This document shows, one piece after another, positions 13,512 through 24,800 of a stretch of 64,000 bases of DNA; position 1 is the first letter of the stretch; each line of letters opens with the position of its first letter. The translations under genes were made by a program, and so were the position numbers. Origin of the DNA: Ganoderma boninense (taxonomy: Eukaryota > Basidiomycota > Agaricomycetes > Polyporales > Polyporaceae). The DNA is taken from NCBI GenBank assembly GCA_002900995.3, contig CM035313.1:1364001-1428000 (forward strand), written 5' to 3'. Under the pieces are notes generated by a model, which had not been told where the DNA came from, did not search any database, and saw nothing but the letters and a program-made list of their open reading frames with translations.

Positions 13512-15863
13512 ATGACGGTGACGCACCGGAAGCGACATTATCAGCCAGAGGAGATCCAAAGTACGTCGTGGGCGATCTCTTGTCCCTGGTGGCCGTATTC
13601 CTTCCTCCTCTTTGGGATTCTCACGCACCTTGCCTCGGATTACGTAATAGCCGTCAACGAGCCAGGCCTGCAGATCCAATGCGACGGCTGCGCCTGCGAC
13701 CTCACTCATTCCATTCGAATGAAATGCGCAGACCCCGTATGCGAGACCGGAGACGGCGTTGACATATGCCCATTATGTTTCTGCCATGGAAAGGAGTTTG
13801 GAAACCACAAACGTGGCCATGCTTATCGCGTTGTGGTCAGTCAGGTTATCCATCGGCCGAGCGCTGTCGTGACTCATCATTTCCAGGAATTGCACTCATA
13901 CCCGATTTTTGTCGAGGACTGGGGTGCGGATGAGTGAGTGCTACGTGTTCTCATACAGACCATGCACTCACAAACACTAGGGAACTGCTGCTGCTTGAGG
14001 GCATTTCCCTGCAGGGTCTGGGCAACTGGCAAGCGATATCGGAGCACGTCGGGACAAGGACAAAAGAGGAGGTAGAAAAGCACTACAACTCAGTCTACAT
14101 AGACTCCCCCACTTGGCCGCTTCCTGTGCGTCAACCCCATTCAGCGCCTATCATCTCTTCCACTCGTACTCCCACTTACACCTCATCCTTCACTCTCTGC
14201 AGCGCATGGACGTGGACTTCGAGATCGACCCCGCTGAATTTCACGAAAGGAAGCGACGTCGAATATCTTCCATGACGACCAACGCACCTCCCCCACACAA
14301 GGTCGCCCCCGTCTCCGCTCCCGGTGTACACGAAGTGGCGACATTCCTCCCTGGACGACTCGAGTTCGAGCATGAGCTCGACAACGAAGCTGAAGACATT
14401 GTGAAGGACTTGGAGTTTGGTATCTGCTTTGAATGGGGCGGGGACCAGATACCCGAAGACGAGAATGACCAGGACGTGAAGGCACGTGCAAAGTGGGCGG
14501 ATGAGATGAAGGCCGCGATGCAGGCGAAGGATACGTTCTCCGGCAAGCGGCTGCCAAACGGGCTTGTCAACGGCGTTGTCAATGGGTACCATTCGAACGG
14601 CGACACGCCCCGCCGAGATCTGAGTTCGAAGCCGGACGACAAGAAGGACGACGAGGCGGATGACGGCGACGAGCAGACCCAACCCCCGCCATACGAGACG
14701 CAGGAGTCTCTCGCATTCAAGCTGTCGTTGCTCGAATCCTACTACCAACGTGTCGAGAAGCGGCACGAGGCGAAAAGCATCATGTTTGACAGAGGGCTCC
14801 TCAATTACAAGCAGGTGAGCGCACCCTCGGCCTTGGTCCCCGCTACGCGTCGCTCATTACGGCACGGTCTAGATGCAAATGGCGGAGAAAAGGCGGCAGA
14901 AGGACGACAAAGACATCCTCCACCGACTGCGGCCGTTCGCACGTCTGCAGACGGCGGAGGATTTCGAGCAATTCCAAGCCGACATCCTCTGTACGTACTC
15001 GCAATTTCAGACGCCCATAACCCTGCTCCCAAGCCGCGCGTGACTCATCGTCCCCACGTAGATGAACACATGCTTCGCAAGCGCATCCAAGAGCTCCAGC
15101 ACTACCGGCGAATGGGCCTCCGCACCCCTGCAGACATTGAGAAGTACGATGCAGATGTGGCCAAGCGGGTAAGCTTCCTTTCTCCCAGTCCAGCCTTCGA
15201 CGTAGCTGACGACGTTGAAAAGAACTCCGTCAAGGCGAACGTGGCTGCGCGTGACTACTACTCAGAACGACGGCTGGCAGGCGGCCGTGCGTCTAACGGA
15301 CCTGATCCACGTCGTGGAAGCATGGATGGGGACCACGAGCGAGAAGCGACTCCCAAGCTCAGCGCGTCCGGCGCCTCAGGCACGGGGCCTCCCGCGCGCA
15401 AGCTGCGTACGTACATGCCCTGCTTATCGCTGTTACATCTGTGCTGTGCTCACATGCCGCCGTGGTCGCCGCCATCACCGCCGCTTTTACAGCCCAGCCG
15501 CTCAACCTTGCGAACAGCCCCGCGCTGCACCTGCTCACGCCAGAGGAGCAGACGCTCTGCTCGCAGCTCCGCATCCTCCCAAAGCCGTACCTCGTCATCA
15601 AGGAGACGCTCGTGCGCGAGTACGCGCGGCGTGGCGGGAAGCTCCGCCGCCGCGAGGCGCGCGACCTCGTCAAGATCGACGTGAACAAGACGAGCAGGGT
15701 CTGGGACTTCCTCGTCCAGGCAGGCTTCCTCAAGGTCGGCTCCATGGACGTCCCCGCTGCTGCTGCTGCCGCGGCTGCCGCGGGCGCCGGGACTGGCACG
15801 GGGGCGGGGCCAGCGGCTGCGCCGGGGCAGGGAGATGCGAGGTCGGTGCACCTCGCGAACTGA
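13512..15863 (+). CDS. ADA2: ADA2, transcriptional adaptor of SAGA (ZZ-SANT-SWIRM)
   Basis: Adaptor that binds and stimulates the Gcn5 acetyltransferase in SAGA/ADA. Nine exons (13512-13560, 13651-13835, 13887-13933, 13981-14125, 14203-14814, 14873-14990, 15062-15168, 15223-15406, 15493-15863) give 605 residues. Domains in order are a ZZ zinc finger from about residue 24 ([26 protein letters not shown]), a SANT/Myb-like domain from about residue 88 ([20 protein letters not shown]), a central helical region ([20 protein letters not shown]), and a C-terminal SWIRM domain ([20 protein letters not shown]). An alanine- and glycine-rich tail follows (9 Ala at about 15758-15784). Every exon join keeps phase. 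Start chosen at [11 protein letters not shown] because it joins directly to the ZZ exon. Confidence 0.94.
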
Positions 15864-16280
15864 TACCAGTGTGTCCGGGACGGGAAACTGAGCTCCGATG
15901 TTGTTATTGTGCCACAGCCGACCACCCGTGCCTCCGTCGTTGAGCGCGTCGCCGAGCAAGGACTCGACCGCACGCGTGTCGCCTCGACCGCCCCCGTTTA
16001 CGACAGTCCCGCTCGGATCGAATGCTTCGTCTAGCTCGCAAGGCACATTGTCATGGCCTGGGCCGAGCTGAGTGAGGGAGCGGTGTGGGGCTTGTTCGGA
16101 CTGTCTCCATGGGTGCATACCTTATACTCCGCTGTTGTCCTTATTGCTATCGTGCTGTTTCATTATACTGTACTGGCTGTAGAATATCGCATCTGTATAC
16201 TACCATTGCGAACACTCGTTACCTACGTACATGCGTCTCATCCAAGATGTGAAGACGTTGCTGTTTGTGAACCACTACAT
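15864..16280. other. Convergent 3' region between ADA2 and cysteine synthase
   Basis: The 417 bp hold the two 3' ends. There is an AT-richer stretch around 16120-16210 suitable for polyadenylation. I see no gene. Confidence 0.5.
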
Positions 16281-18362
16281 CTACGCCTCCCCAGCGAGGA
16301 TACGATCCACGAGGTGCATGTTGACGGGGATGTCGGCTTTTGCCAGGTAGTCGTCGTTCCTAAACCCTTTCGTGAGTAATTGTGTCAGGTCACGGATGTC
16401 TTCCACTCACCAGAATTTAGAGTAGTGTCTGTTGCCCGAATCGCATCTACAAAAAGGCATCAAGTTGGTGTTTCAATGCCTTGGAAGCCCACTTACAAGA
16501 TCGTGACCACTCGTTCGCCGTTGCTCCACCCCATCTTTTTAACCAGTCTTATGCAGGCAACCAGGTTGCACGCACTACTGGACCCCAAGAACAGTCCATC
16601 GTGGTGTACGAGGTAACGCGACATCGCTACGGCCTCTTCGTCGGAGACACTGAAGGGTGAGACGGGCAACATGAAAATTAACACCTATGCAGCGTGTACC
16701 CCTCCACGCACCGGAACGCATCGTCGATGATGGGAAGGGCCAACTCAAAATTGTGCGTGAGACGATTGATGCCTCTGTTGGTCGGGGGGCCTTCAACTTC
16801 CACGACGGGGCCCGCGATCGATAACCACTTACATGCCCTCGACAACGGTATCGACTTGATGGCGTCTCTTCGTGCCTTCCGCTTCTTTGCGGTCGAACAT
16901 GACCCCATATTTCACCTTGTTGTACAGACCGCTGCCTTCCGCGTCCGTGAGGGCGACGATAATGTCTTCCTTCTTGTTCTTGAGGTACTGTCCTGTGCCT
17001 GCGATAGTACCCCCTGTGCCTGCGCCCGACACAAACGCATCGATGAAACCGCTAGTCTGGCGCCAGATCTCGGGCCCTGTACCGTCGAGGTGGGCGTAGT
17101 AGTTGCTCCTGTTCTGGACCATCCGTGAGAATACTGCATTCATGGCAGCGATCATGAGAAACCCTGCAAACTCACTTCGAACTGATCGGCGAAGAATCCC
17201 CTTGGCTTCATTTCGAACTCCTTCTCCTCCTCCGGGCTGGTCAAAGCACCATCCGCAAGCGCCTCATCCGCCGTCGTGGTGACAACGACAGACGACGAGA
17301 GCGTCGGAATGAGGTGGCCTCGATGTGTTGGGCTTGCTTTTGCAGGATCTTGTGCCTCTTCTGACCCAAAGTGTCTCGCTCGCTCGCGGGCAAGGTTCTG
17401 TGCGACAGCCCCTCAGCAAGTTGCCGTTCTGTCTCTATCGCAGATTCACCTACAACGAACTGACACGATACAGTGAGTAGGGTGAAGGCCTCAGAGGTTT
17501 GTAAGCCCCTACCTGCTTCTTGTCGACGATGCTCGCAGGACGAACGCGCTCAACATGCGCTCCAAGAGCGAGAAGCGCCTTCACTTTTTCTTCCGCGACG
17601 TCATCTGGCATGATGATGGCTACGATGGATTGTCAGCATTGGCAGGGATTGACAGGATTGCCCAAGGCAACACACTAGCTTCATATCCTCTACAGATCTT
17701 GAGTCAACAACGAGCATTGGAGACAGTACCACAAGAAAAACCGTACTTCGCGCGAGCTATCGTTGCGATTGAAATGCCCGTGGACCCGACAGTGCCCTCA
17801 AATATGCGAGAACCCGTATTAGGATGCAGGAGACCCCGCTCCTCAGCGTCATCGATCACTAGGCCCACATTTTAAGTAGTCTTCATCGGGAACGGGTGAG
17901 GAGAGTGGTACTTCGTAACGCGACACGGTCTTTGACGCTACCACCTGGGTTCATGAACTATGACCTGCATGAGCAAGAACGCGGCCTGTAACGATGATGC
18001 TAATACTACCTCTGCTTTCCCTAGGATTTCAACGCCTAATGCATTACTGATAGAATTTATTCGAACCAGCGGAGTGTTGCCTGACGTGCACGATGAGTCT
18101 TCTTGGCTCTAACACGGAATAGAATTTAAATGGGAAAGAACGAACCAATGAGACCAGCGACGCCATCTACAACCTCGTCACTTCGAAGCTCAATGGGGCG
18201 GGGCTCAAAAGATGCCGCAGCATTTTTCCGTTTCTGGTCTTGGAAATAATTGTTTACAGAGGTCGTCGTAATAGAGAGCGCAATTCCAGCAAGGATGCCA
18301 TAGAACAACTGCTTCGCTGAGGACGCTGTGGAAAGCTTAGCAATTACACTTGAAACACTCAT
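16281..18362 (-). CDS. MCY1: Membrane-anchored cysteine synthase (Mcy1/cys12-like, PLP fold type II)
   Basis: PLP enzyme of the O-acetylserine sulfhydrylase/CBS family that in yeast sits at the mitochondrial outer membrane. The N-terminus has one membrane segment (KQLFYGILAGIALSITTTSV, about residues 17-36) before the catalytic domain. Visible: VAGLIGNTPLVRINSISNAL, the PLP lysine in NPGGSVKDRVALR, the substrate loop FEGTVGSTGIS, the phosphate loop SGAGTGGTIAGT, and the conserved GSSSACNL. The end is HLVDRILAGEA, stop at 16281. About 12 exons; exon 5 (17689-17676) is only 14 nt, required to read ARAKGYEATIIMPDD in frame. An insert-like region between VNLAR-type sequence and FADQFE is longer than in bacterial enzymes, as usual for this fungal subgroup. 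Divergent from the CoA-binding gene. Confidence 0.88.
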
Positions 18363-19192
18363 CCAGGCAAGTCAACGCAGGAACAACAAGTTGAAAACCG
18401 GAGTGGCCGTTAGAGCGTGACCTTGAAGTGGCTGCCAGCCACGGGCAGACTGAGAGAGATGGACGTTCAGTGCAAGGATGACGTCATATTTCCAAATGTG
18501 GCGCAATCTAGCGTACAGAACGGTGTCTAGGGTTAGGGTTAGGACCGCGGACGGACATAAAAAATGGCCCGCCCAGCCCGAGGGCCGAAGCGGGACAGGA
18601 AAATATTGAGACGGTGCATGAGCCGAAGCCCATACAAACCGCAGGGTCCCCCTGGGGACAGGGTCGCCGTGCTATGAGAGGCCCCCACGGCCCACAGACC
18701 CAGGTTCCTGAAGGGGCTTGTGCCATCAAGGTAAGTATGAGTTGCTTCGATGCGTGGCCTGCCCTCTTATACCCTTCCGAGTGCGCACGGACCACGTTCG
18801 TTCAGGGCCGGTCGCCGGAGGGCGCCTCAGCTGTGAGAGGGTTCTGATTGGGCAATCACGCTGCAGGGTCTATCTATGCGAAGATACAGGCAAGTGCTCC
18901 TTGGGTCACGCCGCCGCTGCTGCAACGACAACTAAGCTCTGCTAAGCTTGACACGATTGTGCTCAGGATATGTTCCGCTGCTCTTCCGCCGTCTCGCAAC
19001 TGGCCTGCGCATGCTCCGATGACGCGATATGCCATTTCCACGTCCCCTCACGGTTCGGCGAGATCCATGGTCCCATCCCGCATGTAAGCATCCGTCAAAT
19101 ACCCATGGCCATTCGTTGACCTCCCCGACACTTCACGACCTCCTTTCTCCTATCACCCACACCCCCTCAACGCGCCACCTTTCGTCCCAGCC
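18363..19192. other. Divergent intergenic region, cysteine synthase to CoA-binding protein
   Basis: The 830 bp must contain both promoters. The notable structure is the telomere-like repeat at 18528-18543, followed by GC-rich sequence with a short inverted repeat (GTCCCC/GGGGAC near 18646-18659). A pyrimidine-rich leader precedes the ATG at 19193. No gene seen. Confidence 0.5.
18528..18543 (+). repeat. Interstitial telomere-like repeat
   Basis: The sequence TAGGGTTAGGGTTAGG is more than two units of TTAGGG, the fungal telomere repeat. It lies in a promoter region, not at a chromosome end, and may serve as a Tbf1/Teb1-type binding site or be a chance or repair relic. Confidence 0.7.
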
Positions 19193-19780
19193 ATGTCCAG
19201 CTTGACTGAAGTCCAGAAGACCTTCTTTTCCGCGCCCAAGTTCGCCGTTATCGGGGCTTCCAAAGACCAGACAAAGTTTGGGACGAAGGTGCGCCGATAT
19301 CAGTGGATGGTGACCCTGCGACTTCTCTATCTGACCCACAATTCCAGATCCTGCAGTGGTACCAGATTCGGGAGAAGGATGTTACCCCAGTGCATCCCGT
19401 ATGTGGTCATCCATCGCGAGAATTGACCCAGTCTTACGGCGCTGTAGAAAGAAGACGAACTCGAAGGCCTGAAGGCCGTCCGCTCCATCGCTGACCTTCC
19501 TTCTCCATCCGAGACCGCCATTAGTGTCGTCACGCCCGCCAAGGTATGTACATTCAGATATCGTAGCGAGAAACACGCGAAACAACTCCGATGTCAGATC
19601 ACTCTCGGCGTTCTTGAACAAGCGAAGGCCCTCGACGTTCCGGCCTTGTGGATCCAGCCTGGGGCCGAGAACGAGGCTGTCGTCGCCTACATCAAGGAGA
19701 ATGGGCTCGAGAACAAGGTCATCTATGGGGGACCTTGCGTCCTTGTTGAGGGTGACGGCATAATCAAGAGCCTGTTGTGA
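19193..19780 (+). CDS. CoA-binding domain protein (YccU-like Rossmann fold)
   Basis: Small single-domain protein of the CoA_binding_2 family, whose members bind CoA and are of uncertain role. Exons 19193-19288, 19348-19398, 19448-19543 and 19598-19780 give 141 residues, the usual length. Family features visible: FFSAPKFAVIGASKDQTKFG near the N-terminus (nucleotide-binding glycine turn), a VTPVHP strand, SVVTPAK, and PALWIQPGAENEAVVAYIKE with VIYGGPCVLVEGD near the end. Introns are 59, 49 and 54 nt with good signals. The start is the first ATG after a pyrimidine-rich leader. Specific cellular role unknown. Confidence 0.88.
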
Positions 19781-20457
19781 TATTATCCGCACATCGGGCG
19801 TGCTGGAGAGACGTTGTAACAACACGTGTAATATGAGGTGAAATCCGGGTCGGCGAAATTCATACGTTTGCAATATGGTGATGCGCCGGCGGTGACCAGG
19901 GAGGGCCGAATAATACCCAATGGAGGGTTTCGTGAGGACGGACACTTCGAATTCGTCGCGACTGAAAGTTCCGACTACAGAGGACGTTGTGTAGGTGCGT
20001 GCGCTCGTGACCACAACGGAGAGAAACATTTGAGTACTGACATTTTTCCAAATGTCCTAGGATACATTGGGCGGGATTACGGTACTGTGGCTAACACTTT
20101 CAAATTCCTGGGGACCTGAAACATATCCTCGACGGGTATCTTGGTCGGTATTGATACCTGTCAGCCCCCCGAAATCTGCAATAGCTTATATACCATTTGG
20201 TTTACTTTTGCCCTCCATTCGCCCCATCTGAACGTCGCGCCACCACCTCTCGTTCTGGCGAGCCAGTGACTTCTACTCATGATCCACAGCTTTCTGTTTC
20301 CCTCTGATAAGTTCTATCTTGTTCCTTCGAATCGACGCTCTGCACTACTCGCTATTTCCAGGCAAGTATCACGAGCTTCTACCCGTGTGATGTCTTGCAC
20401 CTGACGTTTTTCGCGAAACTGGGTCACAGTTCATCCCTCCTTGTTTTCGGCCATCCT
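19781..20457. other. Intergenic DNA with a possible core promoter
   Basis: Contains the 3' end of the CoA-binding gene and an AT-rich TTATATACC element near 20187-20195 that could be the TATA box of the next gene. A frame opening at 20395 has no ATG before 20458. Confidence 0.45.
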
Positions 20458-21396
20458 ATGGAAACTAGCCTCAACGCTCTAGACGACGCAAGTGTGCTGG
20501 TAGGGCACGCCATTGGAGACGTATTCGTGGTCGACGAAACTATGTCGAGTACTACACCCGTGTTGGTTGGAGTGCTTATGACGGTTGTCTTCTTTGGCAT
20601 ATCTGGCTTCCTCATCACAAAGGTGAGAACCATAATCAAGTTGCTCCCGCCATCTTCCATCTTTACCCACTCTACGTTTCGCACTGGCCAGGCGATTCAA
20701 ACCCACGCCGAACTTGCGAACAGCATGCCCATCCCCGTGAGCCGCCTCGCGGGGTCGGACACGATCGAGGACATCTTCAGGCTCGGAAAGCGATCGACAG
20801 ACGCAGACGACTCGCCCGAGGTCGATCTCGAACCGCCCGTGGGATCCCGACGCGCGATGGCAGAGAAGCTCGACAGCGTGCCGGTGCCGCTCGCGACCCC
20901 ACACAAGCACAGCATGCACCTGCACTTCCGGAAGCCCCAGATCTCGTCCATAGAGTCCATGGACCTATTGACGCCGCTTCTCGTGCCCCCATCCGCATCG
21001 TCCACTTCCAATGCGAGTCCACAATGCACCCCTGACAGCACCCTCCACACGCCACCACCCGCACCTATTCCTGGCGTCCCTGACGACCTCATGATCGCCG
21101 GCACGCTGGACGGCCAGAACGCTCGCCGAGTCCTCGACGACCTCGCCAACCAGTCTCCGTCCTCCGCCCCTGGCTTTGCGGACCTCGAGGTCGACAACGA
21201 GAAGTATCTTCGGAACGCCTTGGGGCTCACCCATCCGGAGGGCTGGGGTGGGTTCGGGTACTGGTCGGAGATGTACGGGGACGATGTATTCGATGAAGAA
21301 CGCGCCCAGGACGCGTGGTACGTGGGTGAGGACGAGCTTCATGGATGGGTCTTACCTGAGCCGGTAGAAATTCGTCAGTTTGACACAACTGCATAG
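20458..21396 (+). CDS. Predicted single-pass membrane protein, unknown function
   Basis: I do not recognise the family. An N-terminal hydrophobic helix (TPVLVGVLMTVVFFGISGFL) is followed by a long, Pro/Ser-rich and acidic tail ending in an aromatic, charged segment (GYWSEMYGDDVFDEERAQDA). The most likely intron is 20623-20691 (GTGAGA...CAG, 69 nt), which would leave 289 residues from the ATG at 20458. It is stop-free and divisible by three, so retention cannot be excluded. The ATG at 20542 (MSSTTPVLVG), just before the helix, is a strong alternative start. The tail is likely cytosolic, with the C-terminus rich in acidic residues. Codon use looks like its neighbours, so I consider it a real gene. 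Confidence 0.65.
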   Translation: METSLNALDDASVLVGHAIGDVFVVDETMSSTTPVLVGVLMTVVFFGISGFLITKVRTIIKLLPPSSIFTHSTFRTGQAIQTHAELANSMPIPVSRLAGSDTIEDIFRLGKRSTDADDSPEVDLEPPVGSRRAMAEKLDSVPVPLATPHKHSMHLHFRKPQISSIESMDLLTPLLVPPSASSTSNASPQCTPDSTLHTPPPAPIPGVPDDLMIAGTLDGQNARRVLDDLANQSPSSAPGFADLEVDNEKYLRNALGLTHPEGWGGFGYWSEMYGDDVFDEERAQDAWYVGEDELHGWVLPEPVEIRQFDTTA

Positions 21397-21804
21397 GCGT
21401 CGGTGGGCTATGGACAAGGGTGACGATGTGACGATGTTGACAGATATGTTTTCTTCTTTTCGGGCTCTGGGTTCTCTGTCCTTTCGAACACTTTCGGGCG
21501 TGGTAGTTATCCATTATAGTAATTATGCGATATCATATGTTTTCAGCCCATGAGATGTACTGCTAGACCACGTGTGTCGCCTACATAAGCTACTGAACAG
21601 AACAGACCGAGGAAAGTCTCTGTCGGTGGTTCGTTGCAGTGAATGGGGAGCTCGGGGCGGACGACCGGACCGGTGTGAAGATAGGCGCGGGGATCAGTGC
21701 TGCTCGCGTTGGCTCAGAATTACATCTATGATCTATTCAGAGCCAGTGGCTGCAGCTCTCGCGATCCAGCCTGACTCCTCCGTGGTTTTAGAGAGGCCGC
21801 GTGC
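21397..21804. other. Intergenic DNA upstream of cysteinyl-tRNA synthetase
   Basis: Holds the 3' end of the membrane-protein gene and the promoter of the synthetase. No gene or clear motif seen. Confidence 0.45.
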
Positions 21805-24800
21805 ATGCTCCTTCTTCCTCCCGTCTTCCTTCGCTCCTCCAGATACCTCTCTGCCAGGTCGCCATCTCTCCCTGCGCTCCGGTACCACCATCTCTCGTGT
21901 TCTCGCATGGCCGCACAACAACCTCCCTGGGCCTTACCCACACAGAGGGATCCGGAGCCTGTACTCAAGGTTTATAACTCCCTGACGCGCACAAAGGTCG
22001 GTCCCCATTCACATCCCGTCGTGTCCGGTGGACGTGGCAGCCGAGGCTGAGTTGCTACAGACAGAGTTCGTGGCGATAGAAGGGCGCCATGTAAAGTGGT
22101 ACAACTGCGGTCCTACCGTGTACGATGCTTCGCATATGGGTCATGCGAGGTGAGTATCTCTACTTCTGGCGACACGTGTAGATGTCCCAACCTTCTCTTG
22201 GTGCTGTCCAGAAATTATGTTACCCAGGACATCCTCCGGAGGATCATGACCGATTACTTCAAGTACGATGTCCACTTTGTTATGAACATCACGGATATAG
22301 ACGACAAGGTACGTGGCACGTGGTCCTTCTCCCTGCAAACTCCATTTTTTGAAGGGCGAAGGCGACGTCGGAGGTTCGACCTCGAACGGCGTCTCCAGGC
22401 GCCCTAGCTCCGTCCGCGATGCGCTGCGCGGAATACAGGTTCTCCGGGAGACGACAATTTTCTAAGAATGATTTCGTACGGTTGAATAGTGCCGTACGCC
22501 ATGGATATCCTCCGAACTCTCTTTTGTCACCCGTACGAGACGTGTCCAGATCGGATTGGCTGGCCCGCCCACAGACAGCCGTTGGAAGCCTCGACCTTCC
22601 GTTTATGTGTACATGTCGGGCCCAGTCAAGGACGGGCCACAAGTTTCCAGACTGGGTCCGACGTCTTTTCTCTACCTTCTCGCGTAAGGCGACGATCCTG
22701 GTTTCGAAGCCGCTGTACGGCATGCCCGCACGTTGGTCGAACCTGCTTCACCGGAGCTTCCATTGCGTCTTCCACCTTGGAACTCGTTTGTGGTCAAGGA
22801 AGCTCCCACGTCGCCGGTCAGACCGACCGCTGATGACAACTTGGCTGGGGCCGCTCATGTCAGGCTAGAGGCACATCTCGCCACGGCGGCCGACAGTCCT
22901 GTGTCTGGTTGTTTGCCTCGTCCATGTTCGGCGACAGTGAGACGAGTCTATCAGAGTCTCCAGGGGTGTCTCAGCCGACGTCCATGCTTTACGGCACGCT
23001 CCACTGTGCAGGATGTCGCAAGGACATCACGAGAGTACGTCTCTGATCATGCGAATGAATTCGTCATTTCTCAGGAACATTATTCCTGTCAAAGGGCGCG
23101 GATGGCAACAACGGCGATTGCTTTGCTGAAAGATTGATATGTTTTGACCACATGTTGCGGAGAAAGCTATGCCATACACTGTCATGTTTTCTCTTGCTGT
23201 GTTCATTCCATCACTTTTTTTTTTCGTTTTTCGATTTCAGCTCGCATCGTCCTCCGCAGCCGCCCTCATCACACGCCTTTCAAGTCGCACGAATGGTAGC
23301 GAATAGATCAGCTATCTTGGCATGGATGGGACGCAAGAACGTTTAACCGTTTTGCTGAATAGCCACACGAACGTATCCGCGATCCGACCGCTGTGGCATA
23401 TGGCCGCCGCTTCATGTAGCTACTCAAAGTCGACTGGATCCCTAACAGCGTCCGTGACTACCGGATCATTGGCTGTTTCCCGTTTGAATTTGTCTCGCTT
23501 TGTGGTTCTGTGAAAGATCCCATTTTCGCTCATGCCTGTCGCTCCTTGGCGCGAGCTTATGCACCGACATGCATACACTATGCGACTATTCTAACGAGAT
23601 ACTGTTTTAGATAATTCTCCGTGCCCGACACAACCACCTCGTCTCAAAGCTCGTTTCAGAAACTACCGCCCTGACTTCCGACCTCATCGGCCAAGTAACC
23701 ACCGCTTGGACTTCCTATATTCAATCCAAAGTTAGCAAGGGCCTGGCTGAATCTGACCGACCTGCGCTAGGCAGCGAACGCGAAAGTTGGCCGGCGCTGG
23801 TCGGGTGCTTTCAAGACAAGGCGTGGAGGTTACAGGGTCTTCAAAAAGACGAGAAGTTCGAGATGCATTTCAACGCAGCAGTATGACATTCCCTAGCGCT
23901 GACGTGTTGACAGCTGATGTGAACTGTCCGTTATACTAGAACGCCACATTCAATTCTCTCGTGGAGGCGGAGCGACAGCTCCAAGCGGGGCAGACGGACG
24001 CGGGAGCGGCCCATACCCTGATAGATGTCTCCAAGGACGTCCTGGCGCTGGCGCTGGACAAGCAGGTAAGAGGAATCTCAGATTCCTTGCCTCCGGCGGG
24101 CGAGGTGAGCGTCTGGCTCACTTTTGTATTCATCAGTTCGGCAGCACGGTGAGCGACCACACGATCTTCCGATCCCTGGCGGCGTACTGGGAGGGCCGGT
24201 TCTTCGAAGACATGCGCCGGCTACGTGTGCGCGACCCTGACACGCTCACACGCGTCACCGAATATGTCCCCGAGATCGTATCGTTCGTGGAGGGGATTGT
24301 CAAGAACGGGTACGGGTACGAGGTCGAGGGCAGTGTCTACTTCGACACGCGGGCATTCGACAGGGCCGCGCACCACTCGTACGCCAAGCTCGAGCCCTGG
24401 AGCAAAGGAAACTCCGAGCTCCTGGAGGAAGGCGAAGGGGCCCTCTCCGTAGCCACCGGCCGCCGCTCGCCCGCGGACTTTGCGCTCTGGAAGGCGTCGA
24501 AGCCTGGTGAACCGTCGTGGCCGTCGCCCTGGGGTTCCGGCCGACCAGGATGGCACATCGAGTGCTCTGTAATGGCATCAGCGGTGCTTGGCGAGCAGAT
24601 GGACATCCATTCGGGAGGCATCGACCTGGCGTTCCCGCACCACGATAACGAGATGGCCCAGTCCGAGGTGCGTACTCCGTCGCTGCGCACGGTGCTGCAA
24701 CAACGCCGTATACCGTAATATGCGGATCGCCGGCTGGCACTGACACCGGTTCGCGTTCCGTACAGGCGTACCACGACTGCCCGGCGTGGGTGAACTACTT

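Noticed and set aside
14113..15684. 523-codon plus-strand frame taken as one gene
   Set aside because: It reads through four ADA2 introns; the spliced model gives conserved ZZ, SANT and SWIRM domains.
22360..22400. tRNA B-box-like GGTTCGA sequence
   Set aside because: No matching A box or cloverleaf around it. I found no convincing tRNA gene in the window.
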